Below are positions 9,501-15,772 of a stretch of DNA of 52,718 nt, piece after piece. Below the pieces are notes generated by a model, which was not told the DNA's origin, did no database searches, and saw nothing but the letters and a program-made list of their open reading frames with translations. The stretch's first letter is position 1. Every line of letters starts with the position of its first letter. Position numbers and translations under genes: made by a program. The DNA is taken from contig CANKRG010000009.1 in the NCBI GenBank assembly GCA_947485165.1, positions 1 to 52,718 on the forward strand, given 5' to 3'. The stretch comes from Comamonadaceae bacterium. GTDB lineage: Bacteria > Pseudomonadota > Gammaproteobacteria > Burkholderiales > Burkholderiaceae_C.

Positions 9501-9894
9501 TTTTGTGTGCAAGTAACGACTCCAAATATTCAAGCACCGCAAAGCTTGCATGCTCCAGTTTCCGGATCGCATCCTCCGTCACCATTTCAGGCCTTTGTAC
9601 AAATTTACCGGCAACTGTCTCCATGGCGTCCGCAAGGATGGCAGCCTCATCAATTTGCAATACTTTCAATGCAGCAAAAACTTGGTGAAAATGGCGCTTA
9701 GCATGTCGTAATTGCCCGGCATCGAATGCCGATAAATCAGACTGCGTTGCATTCGTCTCCAATAAAAACCGTTCGAGGCCTTTGATCGAAACGTCGAAAG
9801 ATTTACGCAACTCCTCCATGACCCAAGACAGTGGGCCAAGATCCTTAACAATTAAATCTTGCTCTGGCATGGTTTGCGAATCAACAAGTTGCAT
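6508..9894 (-). CDS. chpA: Truncated ChpA/PilL hybrid kinase: Hpt-domain N-terminal part only
   Basis: The 1128-residue open frame is the N-terminal half of a PilL/ChpA chemosensory kinase that controls twitching motility. Histidine-phosphotransfer blocks are visible: HSLAGSSATVGF near residue 805 and LHTLKGSARLAGAM near 1005, with an Hpt-like N-terminal region and acidic, Ser/Thr-rich linkers. Full-length relatives continue into CheA dimerisation, ATPase, CheW and receiver domains. Here the frame ends just before the dimerisation domain, whose start is readable one base out of phase at 6507. A QAS-type tandem repeat lies near residues 906-918. The product, if made, cannot autophosphorylate. 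I treat it as a decaying gene, although the 1128 codons remain open. Confidence 0.82.
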   Translation of the reverse strand: MQLVDSQTMPEQDLIVKDLGPLSWVMEELRKSFDVSIKGLERFLLETNATQSDLSAFDAGQLRHAKRHFHQVFAALKVLQIDEAAILADAMETVAGKFVQRPEMVTEDAIRKLEHASFAVLEYLESLLAHKNVSSMGLFVQYRDIKGLAGFDHVHPADLWVRQPFQWLQPEMLAIRSLDYSPSVRGEIDSALLKIMQSADTTAAHDLSQLSLSLAQTQTNGKASTFWKICAAFFEAIAQKLIPVDIYAKRTAAGIVVHYNNLKHGDWVFSDKFMHNMLFLCGQAKIEKMESSPSLFVVQKTWALMDEQAVNYEISQFRRFDPAVLALSKKRIVVAKELWAALAGGDIQKIRSTAEQFKLVSESLTKRYPSSGTLAAALTNVSDLIVVTKQAPSAELAMEVATAMLYLEAVFEGWGSDDSEVALRAAKLAQRIESVSSGGQAETVEPWIEELYRRVSDRESMGGVVGELRICLTDIEKSIDQYFRAPSLPLVLQSVPEKLRQMRGIFSVLGLDEASAAVMSMRDHVEEFRLPNFDFEHERVSGGVDKLGNNLGALGFLIDMLNYQPALVKKLFVFDAKVGALNPLMGRVKQTVENFAPAELAEPVEEKIVEPVLEAVVDNAMRIEGRLDLANLIGSNTNEKPVLAGLRKIETDDEALLDALESFESLELSTAVAQPQEITAAESTVSAEDTVVESLKTVDLIDPDNTTNDPGVLPLNDNASVNRIDEVNIKEILQTVASPTVSQLVESESESEDKDQFKVIGALKIGIPLYNVYLNEADEWSRCLVTELDEWAIEFHKPLSISTVNFAHSLAGSSATVGFFQLSSLAKQLESALDKVFQHKNGTETEAVIFAQVAEECRRLLHQFAAGFLKEPKVSVVARLESLKFMPTHLPESNIVALPLKTVISQANQASQASQASQSIVVNISARARLMDSRKNVKESIQNHQTQKRINDDDIELVDSLDPDLFPIFEEEARELLSRIGSSLRQWVSNRDDFSARSEILRTLHTLKGSARLAGAMRLGELSHRMESEIESMGSEKLSHESIEPLQSRLDSLQNNFENISKPSDSLSVVQEHNENENSTRPEIVTEQKNTHADTVSPTVLGTQNAKTAVKPPATSVLTSENANLDSQ
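7141..7180. repeat. 9-bp tandem repeat inside chpA
   Basis: Four near-perfect copies of TTGGCTAGC-like units plus a partial fifth. On the minus strand they encode a repeated Gln-Ala-Ser pattern in a linker between Hpt-like regions. The unit length keeps the frame. Confidence 0.8.
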
Positions 9895-9940
9895 AAATTT
9901 AAAATATTATTGTAGCGATGAATTAATGATTCATTCAGTT

Positions 9941-11365
9941 TTAAGCAATTTTAAATCGAGACAACGACTCACGTAATTCATTAGCCATTTGGGAAAGCTC
10001 ACGAACCTGTTGTGAGGTTGCTCGCGTTCCCTCGCCAGTCTGCTCAGTAACAGCAAAAATATGCTGAATGTTATCTGCAACCAAATTTGCCGACGCCGCT
10101 TCAGCTGATGTCGCTTCAGCTGATGTCGCTTTTGAAATTTGTTCAATCAGCTCAGACAATCGACGTGACACTCTGTCAATTTCAATCAAAACCGTACCTG
10201 CCGTATCCGACAGCTTTGCCCCTTCAACCACACCCTGCGTGGATCGCTCCATCGCAGCGACAGCATCTTGTGTATCGGTTTGAATCGCCTTGACCCATGC
10301 CAAAATCGAAGCTGGACTCAGACCAGAATCGCCAGACAATTTAGTTTGCAACTCTTCCAGGTTACGGCGCATCGGCTCGCTGTCAGACAGAATGGAAACC
10401 TGCGCTTCATGCGCAGAAACAATACCCTGCAAATTTCCCAAAATCGCACCCACTTGAACCCGAGTTTGCTCATACAGTTTGGTTAAAGCATCGAGTCGCT
10501 CCAAAGTTTGTACGTCTTTCGTGCCTGCAAGTCTCAGCTCAGCGCTGCCAGATTGCAAACCATGTGTAATTTCTTTGAATGAATTCAAATCTTTGCCTAA
10601 TAAGAAAACCGCCTCAGGGTTAACACCTTCCATGGTCAAAAACTCATTGGCAGATTTACCGATACGCTGCGTCAACATCACCAATTGGCCAGCCGCAGAG
10701 ATCTCAGTCGGTGCCGCATTTTGTTGAAGCTTCAAGGATGAAACTGTTTCAGCGATCTCCAGTAAATCAGACGATTGACGGCTGATGGTGCGCAGCGCGG
10801 CACCCACTTGGGCTTCTGCAGGCACCGCCTCGATGCGCATTTTCTCATCACCCGCTTTTAATGCACGCACAGAACGCGAAAGAACTTCGAAACTGTCTTT
10901 AACATCTGGGAATGCTTGTGGCGCGCCCGCAATCGCCTGGGAAACAGACTTCGCCAGCCGCTGGGACTGCATCAACGCTTGTCCAGTGGCAGACAATTGC
11001 TGCGATACTTTTTCAGTCTGCGACAGCGCAAAAAAAGTAGCTATGGCCAGAACAACCAATGAAAGCAACAGCAAAGCTGCCAATATTTGCTGGTGCGCAG
11101 CTAACGTTCGCTTACCCAACACAGGAATATACAAAAGCTCGCCCGTGGGCGCCGCGCTGTCAGTCCCCAGCAAGGCATCGCGTTGCATGGGTTCAACTCC
11201 TGCTGGTGAAGCGGGCATTGGCTCTTGAAACGTAACACTGTCGACAAAAGGTTCACCTTCCATCAATGTCCGCGTTGACTCAGAACTGGCTAAGGATACA
11301 TCTTCTTCTATTGATGATTTAGCTTTCCGAGAAAAAAAATTTTGAAATAAGTTTAATTCGGACAT
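9941..11365 (-). CDS. pilJ: PilJ-like methyl-accepting chemotaxis protein with internal deletion
   Basis: A 474-residue frame; PilJ proteins are usually clearly longer (around 650-750). The N-terminal transmembrane segment (about residues 89-112, LLLLSLVVLAIATFFAL) and PilJ-type periplasmic repeats are present. Around residues 355-365 the sequence jumps straight into the late signalling helix, VKAIQTDTQDAVAAMERSTQ. The second transmembrane segment, HAMP domain and signalling-tip hairpin are therefore missing, apparently by an in-frame deletion. The C-terminal NIQHIFAVTEQTGEGT block is normal, apart from a 15-bp tandem duplication just before it. The product could still insert in the membrane but lacks the tip that contacts CheA/CheW homologues. 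Confidence 0.85.
   Translation of the reverse strand: MSELNLFQNFFSRKAKSSIEEDVSLASSESTRTLMEGEPFVDSVTFQEPMPASPAGVEPMQRDALLGTDSAAPTGELLYIPVLGKRTLAAHQQILAALLLLSLVVLAIATFFALSQTEKVSQQLSATGQALMQSQRLAKSVSQAIAGAPQAFPDVKDSFEVLSRSVRALKAGDEKMRIEAVPAEAQVGAALRTISRQSSDLLEIAETVSSLKLQQNAAPTEISAAGQLVMLTQRIGKSANEFLTMEGVNPEAVFLLGKDLNSFKEITHGLQSGSAELRLAGTKDVQTLERLDALTKLYEQTRVQVGAILGNLQGIVSAHEAQVSILSDSEPMRRNLEELQTKLSGDSGLSPASILAWVKAIQTDTQDAVAAMERSTQGVVEGAKLSDTAGTVLIEIDRVSRRLSELIEQISKATSAEATSAEAASANLVADNIQHIFAVTEQTGEGTRATSQQVRELSQMANELRESLSRFKIA
10097..10126. repeat. 15-bp tandem duplication inside pilJ
   Basis: Two exact copies of CGCTTCAGCTGATGT followed by a partial third. In PilJ it gives a duplicated ATSAE-type stretch near the C-terminal signalling helix, in frame. 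Confidence 0.75.
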
Positions 11366-11388
11366 GCGTTGACCATTCAGAGAAATCT

Positions 11389-11607
11389 TTAAGCGTTGAT
11401 ATTTAAAAAACTATGTTGTTGGGCTAAAACTTGCAGGTTAATTTCCTGCCATAGCATGCCATTCGCGTCTGCATAGACATGCCCATAAAACTCGGGCGAT
11501 CCCGGCGCGGGGTCTTGCGATCCGCTGAAAGACACGGTACTGCGCAATCCATCGAGTCGATCCACAAAAAGTGCGCAATTGACGTCAAGTGCGCTATTGA
11601 GCGTCAC
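11389..11607 (-). pseudogene. pilI: PilI (CheW-like) C-terminal remnant
   Basis: About 72 codons match the end of PilI-type CheW adaptors: ALDVNCALFVDRLDGLRS, FYGHVYADANGMLWQEINL and a final LAQQHSFLNI. The frame has no good start; a GTG at 11607 is only a convenience and the frame continues upstream as ELARSEARFVTLN into the end of pilH. About the first half or more of a normal PilI (usually around 170-180 residues) is missing. The remnant abuts pilH by deletion, so it should be non-functional. Confidence 0.8.
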
Positions 11608-11632
11608 GAAACGCGCCTCTGATCGCGCCAGC

Positions 11633-12007
11633 TCATGTCGTGCACCCCTGCGCTCTTATTTTGGCAACCAACGCTTCAAAATTAAAGGGTTTGGTGATGT
11701 CATCTTTCGCGCCTTGACGCATGCCCCACAACTTGTCAGTTTCTTGGTCTTTGCTGCTGCAAAAAATAATGGGCACACTCGCATCCAAAGGGTCACGGTT
11801 GATAGACCTGGCAAGCTGGAAGCCATTCTTCCCAGGCATCACGATATCCATCAAAATCAAATCCGGCTTTTGCGCTGCAAGGCATTGCATGGCTTGCTCG
11901 CCGCCATCGGCAGTGGCGACCTCAAACCCATTTTTTTGTAATAGATCAGAAATGAACATCAACTCCGTTTTGGCGTCGTCCACAACGAGTACTTTATGAA
12001 TCGCCAT
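11633..12007 (-). CDS. pilH: PilH-like response regulator (single receiver domain)
   Basis: A 124-residue CheY-like receiver. The acidic pocket is D10/D11, the phospho-acceptor is D54 in LILMDIVMPGKNGFQL, and the conserved Lys is in DDITKPFN. The order pilG-pilH-pilI-pilJ-chpA and the GMRQGA block identify it as PilH. It is the only member of the cluster without an obvious internal deletion. Its end directly meets a PilI fragment, and the residues before the conserved Lys (GAKDDITKP) differ from the usual GARDYVVKP. With the kinase truncated it lacks its normal phosphate donor. Confidence 0.88.
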   Translation of the reverse strand: MAIHKVLVVDDAKTELMFISDLLQKNGFEVATADGGEQAMQCLAAQKPDLILMDIVMPGKNGFQLARSINRDPLDASVPIIFCSSKDQETDKLWGMRQGAKDDITKPFNFEALVAKIRAQGCTT

Positions 12008-12040
12008 CTTGATCTCTAATTACTTATCAATTTGTAGACG

Positions 12041-12189
12041 TTAAGCCGCTTTGTTGCCCGCAAAATACTGCACCGATTGCAGCAGGGCGTCTTTCACAAA
12101 GGGCTTTGTCAAATATTTCTGCGGCTTTTCCGCACCGTATTGCTATCGTCAATGACCCGTATTTTCAATGCTGTGCCAGATGCGACCAT
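12041..12189 (-). pseudogene. pilG: PilG response regulator with central deletion
   Basis: The minus strand starts with ATG at 12189 and reads LKIRVIDDSNTVRKS, the PilG N-terminus, then runs to a TGA. Shifted by one base it reads KPQKYLTKPFVKDALLQSVQ and YFAGNKAA up to TAA at 12041, the PilG C-terminus. Roughly 80 codons between are lost and the two ends are out of frame. The junction sequence GCAGAAATATTT fits both the expected upstream codons (Ala-Glu-Ile-Phe) and the downstream ones (Gln-Lys-Tyr-Leu), which suggests deletion between short direct repeats. Confidence 0.82.
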
Positions 12190-12209
12190 GGTATTTCTCC
12201 AAGACTTTA

Positions 12210-12386
12210 TTAAATCTCAACCATCTCAAAATCTTCTTTGCGAGCACCACATTCTGGGCAGGTCCAATTCATAGGCACTTGCGCCCAAGGTGTGCCTGGT
12301 GGAATACCATCATCAGGCGAACCCAACTTTTCTTCATACAACCAACCACAAATCAAACACAACCAAGTTTTAGAATCAGTCACCAC
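12210..12386 (-). CDS. rubA: Rubredoxin
   Basis: A small one-iron electron carrier with the two metal knuckles CLICGW and CPECGA, plus the GIPPGTPWAQVP loop and NWTCPECGARKEDFE end typical of rubredoxins. I place the start at GTG 12386 (58 residues) because an AAGAAGG ribosome-binding site lies about eight bases upstream; a TTG at 12437 would add an unlikely 17-residue extension. It heads the pil/chp cluster, as in many Burkholderiales, and diverges from hemL. Confidence 0.9.
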   Translation of the reverse strand: MVTDSKTWLCLICGWLYEEKLGSPDDGIPPGTPWAQVPMNWTCPECGARKEDFEMVEI

Positions 12387-12570
12387 CAGCTTCACCTTCT
12401 TGCAAAGATTAGAATTGAACCCATTGTAGGACGGCAATGACCCTGAATTACACTTTCCAACATTTAGGTGTCGGCTTAATCCGACAAATATCCAGCTTGT
12501 TACCTTGATTACTACGGGTTATCGACTACAAAAGCACCGTTTTACGCTTCCCTCTTTGAAAATTCGAACC

Positions 12571-13884
12571 ATGCATACAACAAAAAGCCTACACAGCGCA
12601 GTCGTCCAAGACAACAATGTCACATTGTTCGAGCGCGCCAAGCGCAGTATCCCCGGCGGGGTCAACTCTCCCGTTCGCGCATTTAAAGCCGTTGGCGGCA
12701 CGCCCCGCTTTGTCAGCCGCGCCCAGGGCGCCTACTTCTGGGACGCCAACGGCCAGCAATATATAGATTACATCGGCTCCTGGGGCCCGATGATTCTGGG
12801 TCATGGCCACCCTGCCGTGCTGCAAGCGGTGCAAAAAGCCGCTTTGGACGGATTTTCTTTCGGTGCGCCGACAGAACGTGAGGTCGAGCTGGCTGAAGAA
12901 ATCATCAAACTCGTACCCGCCATGGAGATGGTGCGCCTCGTCAGCTCTGGCACAGAAGCCGCCATGAGCGCTATCCGATTGGCTCGCGGTGCGACCGGGC
13001 GCGTCAAATTCATCAAGTTTGAAGGCTGCTACCACGGCCACGCCGACTCGCTCTTGGTCAAAGCCGGCTCAGGCTTGGCCACCTTTGGCCACCCCACCAG
13101 CTCTGGCGTGCCGGCAGATGTGGTGAAAGACACCTTGGTATTAGAGTTCAACAACATCGCCCAACTGGAAGAAGCCTTTGCCCTGCACGGCAAAGCGCTG
13201 GCCTGCGTGATGATAGAGCCCATCGCCGGCAACATGAACTTCGTCCGCGCCAGCCCCGCTTTTGCCACCCGTTGCCGCGAATTGTGCACCGAATACGGTG
13301 CGCTGCTGGTGTTTGACGAAGTCATGTCCGGCTGCCGTGTGGCGCTGGGCAGCGCTCAGGCGGTGCTGGGTATCAAACCCGACATCACCGTGCTGGGTAA
13401 AGTCATAGGCGGCGGTATGCCGTTGGCGGCTTTTGGCGCTTCCCGCGCCATCATGGAGCACTTGGCGCCGCTGGGCGGGGTCTACCAGGCCGGCACCTTG
13501 TCGGGCAACCCGGTGGCCACCGCTTGCGGCTTGGCGACTTTGAAAGAGATTCAAAAGCCCGGTTTCTTTGAGGAGCTAGGGCGAAAAACCCAACATCTTG
13601 TCAGTGGTTTGACGCAAGCTGCCAATGACGCTGGCGTGCCCTTCTGCGGCGACAGCCAAGGCGGCATGTTTGGCTTTTTCTTGATGAACGAGCTGCCGCA
13701 AAACTATGCCAAAGTGATGACCACCGACAGCCCGCGCTTCAACAAACTCTTCCACGGCCTGCTAGACCGTGGCGTCTACATCGCCCCCGCCCTGTACGAA
13801 GCCGGTTTTGTGAGTGCTGCGCACAGCGATAATGACATCGCACAGACGGTTGCCGCCGCCAAAGAGGTGTTTGCAACTTTGTAA
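12571..13884 (+). CDS. hemL: Glutamate-1-semialdehyde 2,1-aminomutase
   Basis: PLP enzyme converting glutamate-1-semialdehyde to 5-aminolevulinate for haem synthesis. From the ATG at 12571 it is 437 residues, the normal family length; an upstream TTG (12505) would add 22 unlikely residues. Motifs include [13 protein letters not shown] at the N-terminus, [16 protein letters not shown], the EPIAGNMN block, and [15 protein letters not shown], whose Lys binds PLP. Rubredoxin and the pil remnants are divergent upstream; proQ follows on the same strand. Confidence 0.95.
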   Translation: MHTTKSLHSAVVQDNNVTLFERAKRSIPGGVNSPVRAFKAVGGTPRFVSRAQGAYFWDANGQQYIDYIGSWGPMILGHGHPAVLQAVQKAALDGFSFGAPTEREVELAEEIIKLVPAMEMVRLVSSGTEAAMSAIRLARGATGRVKFIKFEGCYHGHADSLLVKAGSGLATFGHPTSSGVPADVVKDTLVLEFNNIAQLEEAFALHGKALACVMIEPIAGNMNFVRASPAFATRCRELCTEYGALLVFDEVMSGCRVALGSAQAVLGIKPDITVLGKVIGGGMPLAAFGASRAIMEHLAPLGGVYQAGTLSGNPVATACGLATLKEIQKPGFFEELGRKTQHLVSGLTQAANDAGVPFCGDSQGGMFGFFLMNELPQNYAKVMTTDSPRFNKLFHGLLDRGVYIAPALYEAGFVSAAHSDNDIAQTVAAAKEVFATL

Positions 13885-13940
13885 TAACTGTCATAAGCTT
13901 TAAAAGCCGACTCTACCCCTTTCCACCCATTTTTACCCCC

Positions 13941-13996
13941 TAAATACGCCTCTAGCCGGCGTATTTATTGCTTAAACTGCTATTTTATTTATAGCA
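13941..13996. repeat. Repeat family A, copy 1 (hemL-proQ intergenic)
   Basis: In minus orientation: TAGCCGGCGTATTTATTGC followed by the hairpin half TGCTATTTTATTTATAGCA. An adjoining TAAATACGCC (13941-13950) pairs perfectly with GGCGTATTTA (13958-13967), giving a 10-bp stem with a 7-base loop. No T-run follows, so it is not a classical terminator. Confidence 0.85.
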
Positions 13997-14018
13997 AAAT
14001 TATCTATTCTACTGCCCC

Positions 14019-14738
14019 ATGAATACCTCTGAAATCATTGCATCCTCTGAAACCGAATCTGCTGAAACGGTTGAATCCACAGCATCCGAGCCAACAACTC
14101 AGGCTGAAACGCCCAAACCATCGAACCCAGCCAAATCAGCAAAGCCGAAAATTGACGTCCAACCCGTCCTGCAAAAACTGTTTGAGTTGTATCCCCACCT
14201 CTTTGGCAACGCTTTTCTGCCCCTCAAATTGGGCACCTACCAAGACCTGATGGCCGCGCACCCCGAGGTGTTCCAAAAAGACAGCCTCAAAGCCGCGCTG
14301 GGCTTCCACGCCCGCTCCACCCGCTACCTGCAGTGCGTGGCGGATGGCAACAAACGCCATGATTTGCAGGGCAACGCGGTGGAAGACGTGTCACCCGAAC
14401 ACGTCTACCTCGCCCTTTTAGAGCTTTTCCGCCGCCGCGTCATCAGCAACGCCAAAAGCCGCACCAAGCTTGATTTGCGCCCGATCTTCCGCAAACAGCT
14501 CATCGCCGCCTACGTCGCCTCCGGCTTGAGCCGCCAAGACTACCAGCTGCGCGTGCAAAATGCCGATGTTGAAGCCACGGCACTGCTAGAAGAAGCCCTG
14601 GCCGCGCACGACGCAAAACAAGCCAAACAAACCGCCCTCAAACGCGCCTTTGAGAGCAGCGGCAAAAAGACCGCTGAATTTGCGGAAATGTATGGCTTGG
14701 ATTTGGCAGACGTTGAAAGAATGCTATCTAATAAATAG
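14019..14738 (+). CDS. proQ: ProQ/FinO-domain RNA chaperone
   Basis: A 239-residue protein with an acidic Ser/Thr/Pro-rich N-terminal tail (residues 1-45) and a ProQ/FinO domain at about 46-150: VLQKLFELYPHLFGN, FLPLKLGTYQDLM, LGFHARSTRYLQCV. A charged C-terminal region follows. Family members bind structured small RNAs and mRNA 3' ends. The final codons (MLSNK-stop) lie inside a family-A repeat, which thus supplies the stop. It is convergent with xdhC. Confidence 0.9.
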   Translation: MNTSEIIASSETESAETVESTASEPTTQAETPKPSNPAKSAKPKIDVQPVLQKLFELYPHLFGNAFLPLKLGTYQDLMAAHPEVFQKDSLKAALGFHARSTRYLQCVADGNKRHDLQGNAVEDVSPEHVYLALLELFRRRVISNAKSRTKLDLRPIFRKQLIAAYVASGLSRQDYQLRVQNADVEATALLEEALAAHDAKQAKQTALKRAFESSGKKTAEFAEMYGLDLADVERMLSNK

Positions 14739-14767
14739 CGCCTTAGGCAATAAATACGCCAACTAGA
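14723..14767. repeat. Repeat family A, copy 2 (proQ 3' end)
   Basis: GCTATCTAATAAATAGC hairpin, then CCTTAGGCAATAAATACGCC and AACTAGA. It overlaps the end of proQ and contains its TAG stop (14736-14738). It sits between the convergent proQ and xdhC. Confidence 0.88.
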
Positions 14768-14774
14768 GTCATAT

Positions 14775-15662
14775 TTAAGACATAAAACTACGCAATCGAA
14801 GCAACTGCGCCGCCACGCTCACGGCAATCACCTCAGGCTCTTTGCCTTTGACGCCATCCACCCCAATCGGACAGGTAACGTGCGCCAGTTCAGCCTCTGA
14901 AAACCCGCGATCTTCCAGCCGATGGCGAAACGTCGCCCACTTGGTTTTGCTGCCGATGAGGCCGATAAAAGGCAAATCTGCCCTCTGACGTTGGCGCAGC
15001 AAACAGGCGGCGACGATGTCCAGGTCTTCGGCGTGGCTGAAGCTCATGATGAGGACGTGGCTGCCGGCAGAAATGACAGAGAGGTCATGGACTGCGGCCT
15101 GCACGGGGTCGGAATGTTCGCAAACGACGTTGCTGGGCAGCTCTGCAGGGAAGATTTCATCGCGGCTGTCGATCCACATCACCTGCATGGGCAGGGCGCT
15201 GAGGATATTGACAATGGCTTTGCCGACGTGACCACCGCCGAAAAGGGCGACGTTTTGGCGTTTTGGCGCTGAAATTGTGTTAAATGCCGAATTTATAGAC
15301 ATTTTTTGACTGTAGCCGGCGTTTTTATTGCCTAAGATGCTGTATTTTTCATAGTGCAACAGCATCACACCGCCGCAGCATTGACCTAGACTGGGACCTA
15401 AAACGTAGCGTTTTTCATACGATTCTTCGTAGCGTTTTTCGTAGGCATCGGTTGTGGCTTCCCGATCTTTTAAAAGCGCTCGGGCTTCGGCGATGGCTTC
15501 AAATTCAACGTGACCACCGCCTATGGTACCAACGATTTGGCTGGCAAACACCGCCATCCACGTGCCAGCTTCGCGCGGGACGGAGCCTTGCGTGGACGCG
15601 ATGCTGACGAGGACAGCATCTTCACTGGTCAAAAGTCGTTGAAATTTAGCTTTTTTATCCAA
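14775..15662 (-). CDS. xdhC: XdhC: xanthine dehydrogenase accessory protein
   Basis: Binds molybdenum cofactor, supports its sulfuration and delivers it to xanthine dehydrogenase. The 295-residue protein has the N-terminal block STQGSVPREAGTWM, GTIGGGHVEFEAI, LGPSLGQCCGGV, and a C-terminal Rossmann-like part with VALFGGGHVGKA and GLIGSKTKW. The start is TTG at 15662: a stop lies two codons upstream and there is no nearby ATG. Two additions are visible: a YEKRYEESYEKRY duplication (about 74-86) and an in-frame family-A repeat (about 102-116, encoding EKYSILGNKNAGYSQ) in the inter-domain linker. It follows xdhB after a 110-bp gap holding a family-B repeat. Confidence 0.92.
   Translation of the reverse strand: MDKKAKFQRLLTSEDAVLVSIASTQGSVPREAGTWMAVFASQIVGTIGGGHVEFEAIAEARALLKDREATTDAYEKRYEESYEKRYVLGPSLGQCCGGVMLLHYEKYSILGNKNAGYSQKMSINSAFNTISAPKRQNVALFGGGHVGKAIVNILSALPMQVMWIDSRDEIFPAELPSNVVCEHSDPVQAAVHDLSVISAGSHVLIMSFSHAEDLDIVAACLLRQRQRADLPFIGLIGSKTKWATFRHRLEDRGFSEAELAHVTCPIGVDGVKGKEPEVIAVSVAAQLLRLRSFMS
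15313..15358. repeat. Repeat family A, copy 3, in frame inside xdhC
   Basis: TAGCCGGCGTTTTTATTGC, CTAAGA, then TGCTGTATTTTTCATAGTGCA. It matches intergenic copies such as 36174-36219 in inverse orientation, with substitutions that remove in-frame stops on the coding strand. It encodes about 15 residues of the XdhC linker. Confidence 0.82.
15404..15440. repeat. 24-bp in-frame tandem duplication in xdhC
   Basis: CGTAGCGTTTTTC occurs at 15404-15416 and 15428-15440, 24 bp apart, and the spacer is related to the flanks. It encodes the repeated YEKRY just ahead of the conserved LGPSLGQCCGG block. Confidence 0.72.
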
Positions 15663-15696
15663 AGTTCACCACTTTTATCCTAATATTTTGATCTAT

Positions 15697-15753
15697 CCGT
15701 TCGGACTGAGGTAGCGAAGCCTCGTGAACCCTTCGATGCCTCAGGGCGAACGG
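15697..15753. repeat. Repeat family B, diverged palindromic copy (xdhB-xdhC gap)
   Basis: Starts CCGTTCGGACTGAGG and ends GCCTCAGGGCGAACGG, forming a long imperfect inverted repeat with a short loop. It lies 20 bp beyond the xdhB stop and could fold in the xdhABC mRNA between xdhB and xdhC. Confidence 0.82.
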
Positions 15754-15772
15754 GATTATTTGCGTAAGCTGC

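Noticed and set aside
13941-13967. Stem-loop after hemL as a rho-independent terminator
   Set aside because: The stem is strong but no T-run follows; it is part of a repeat-A copy, so only the repeat is annotated.
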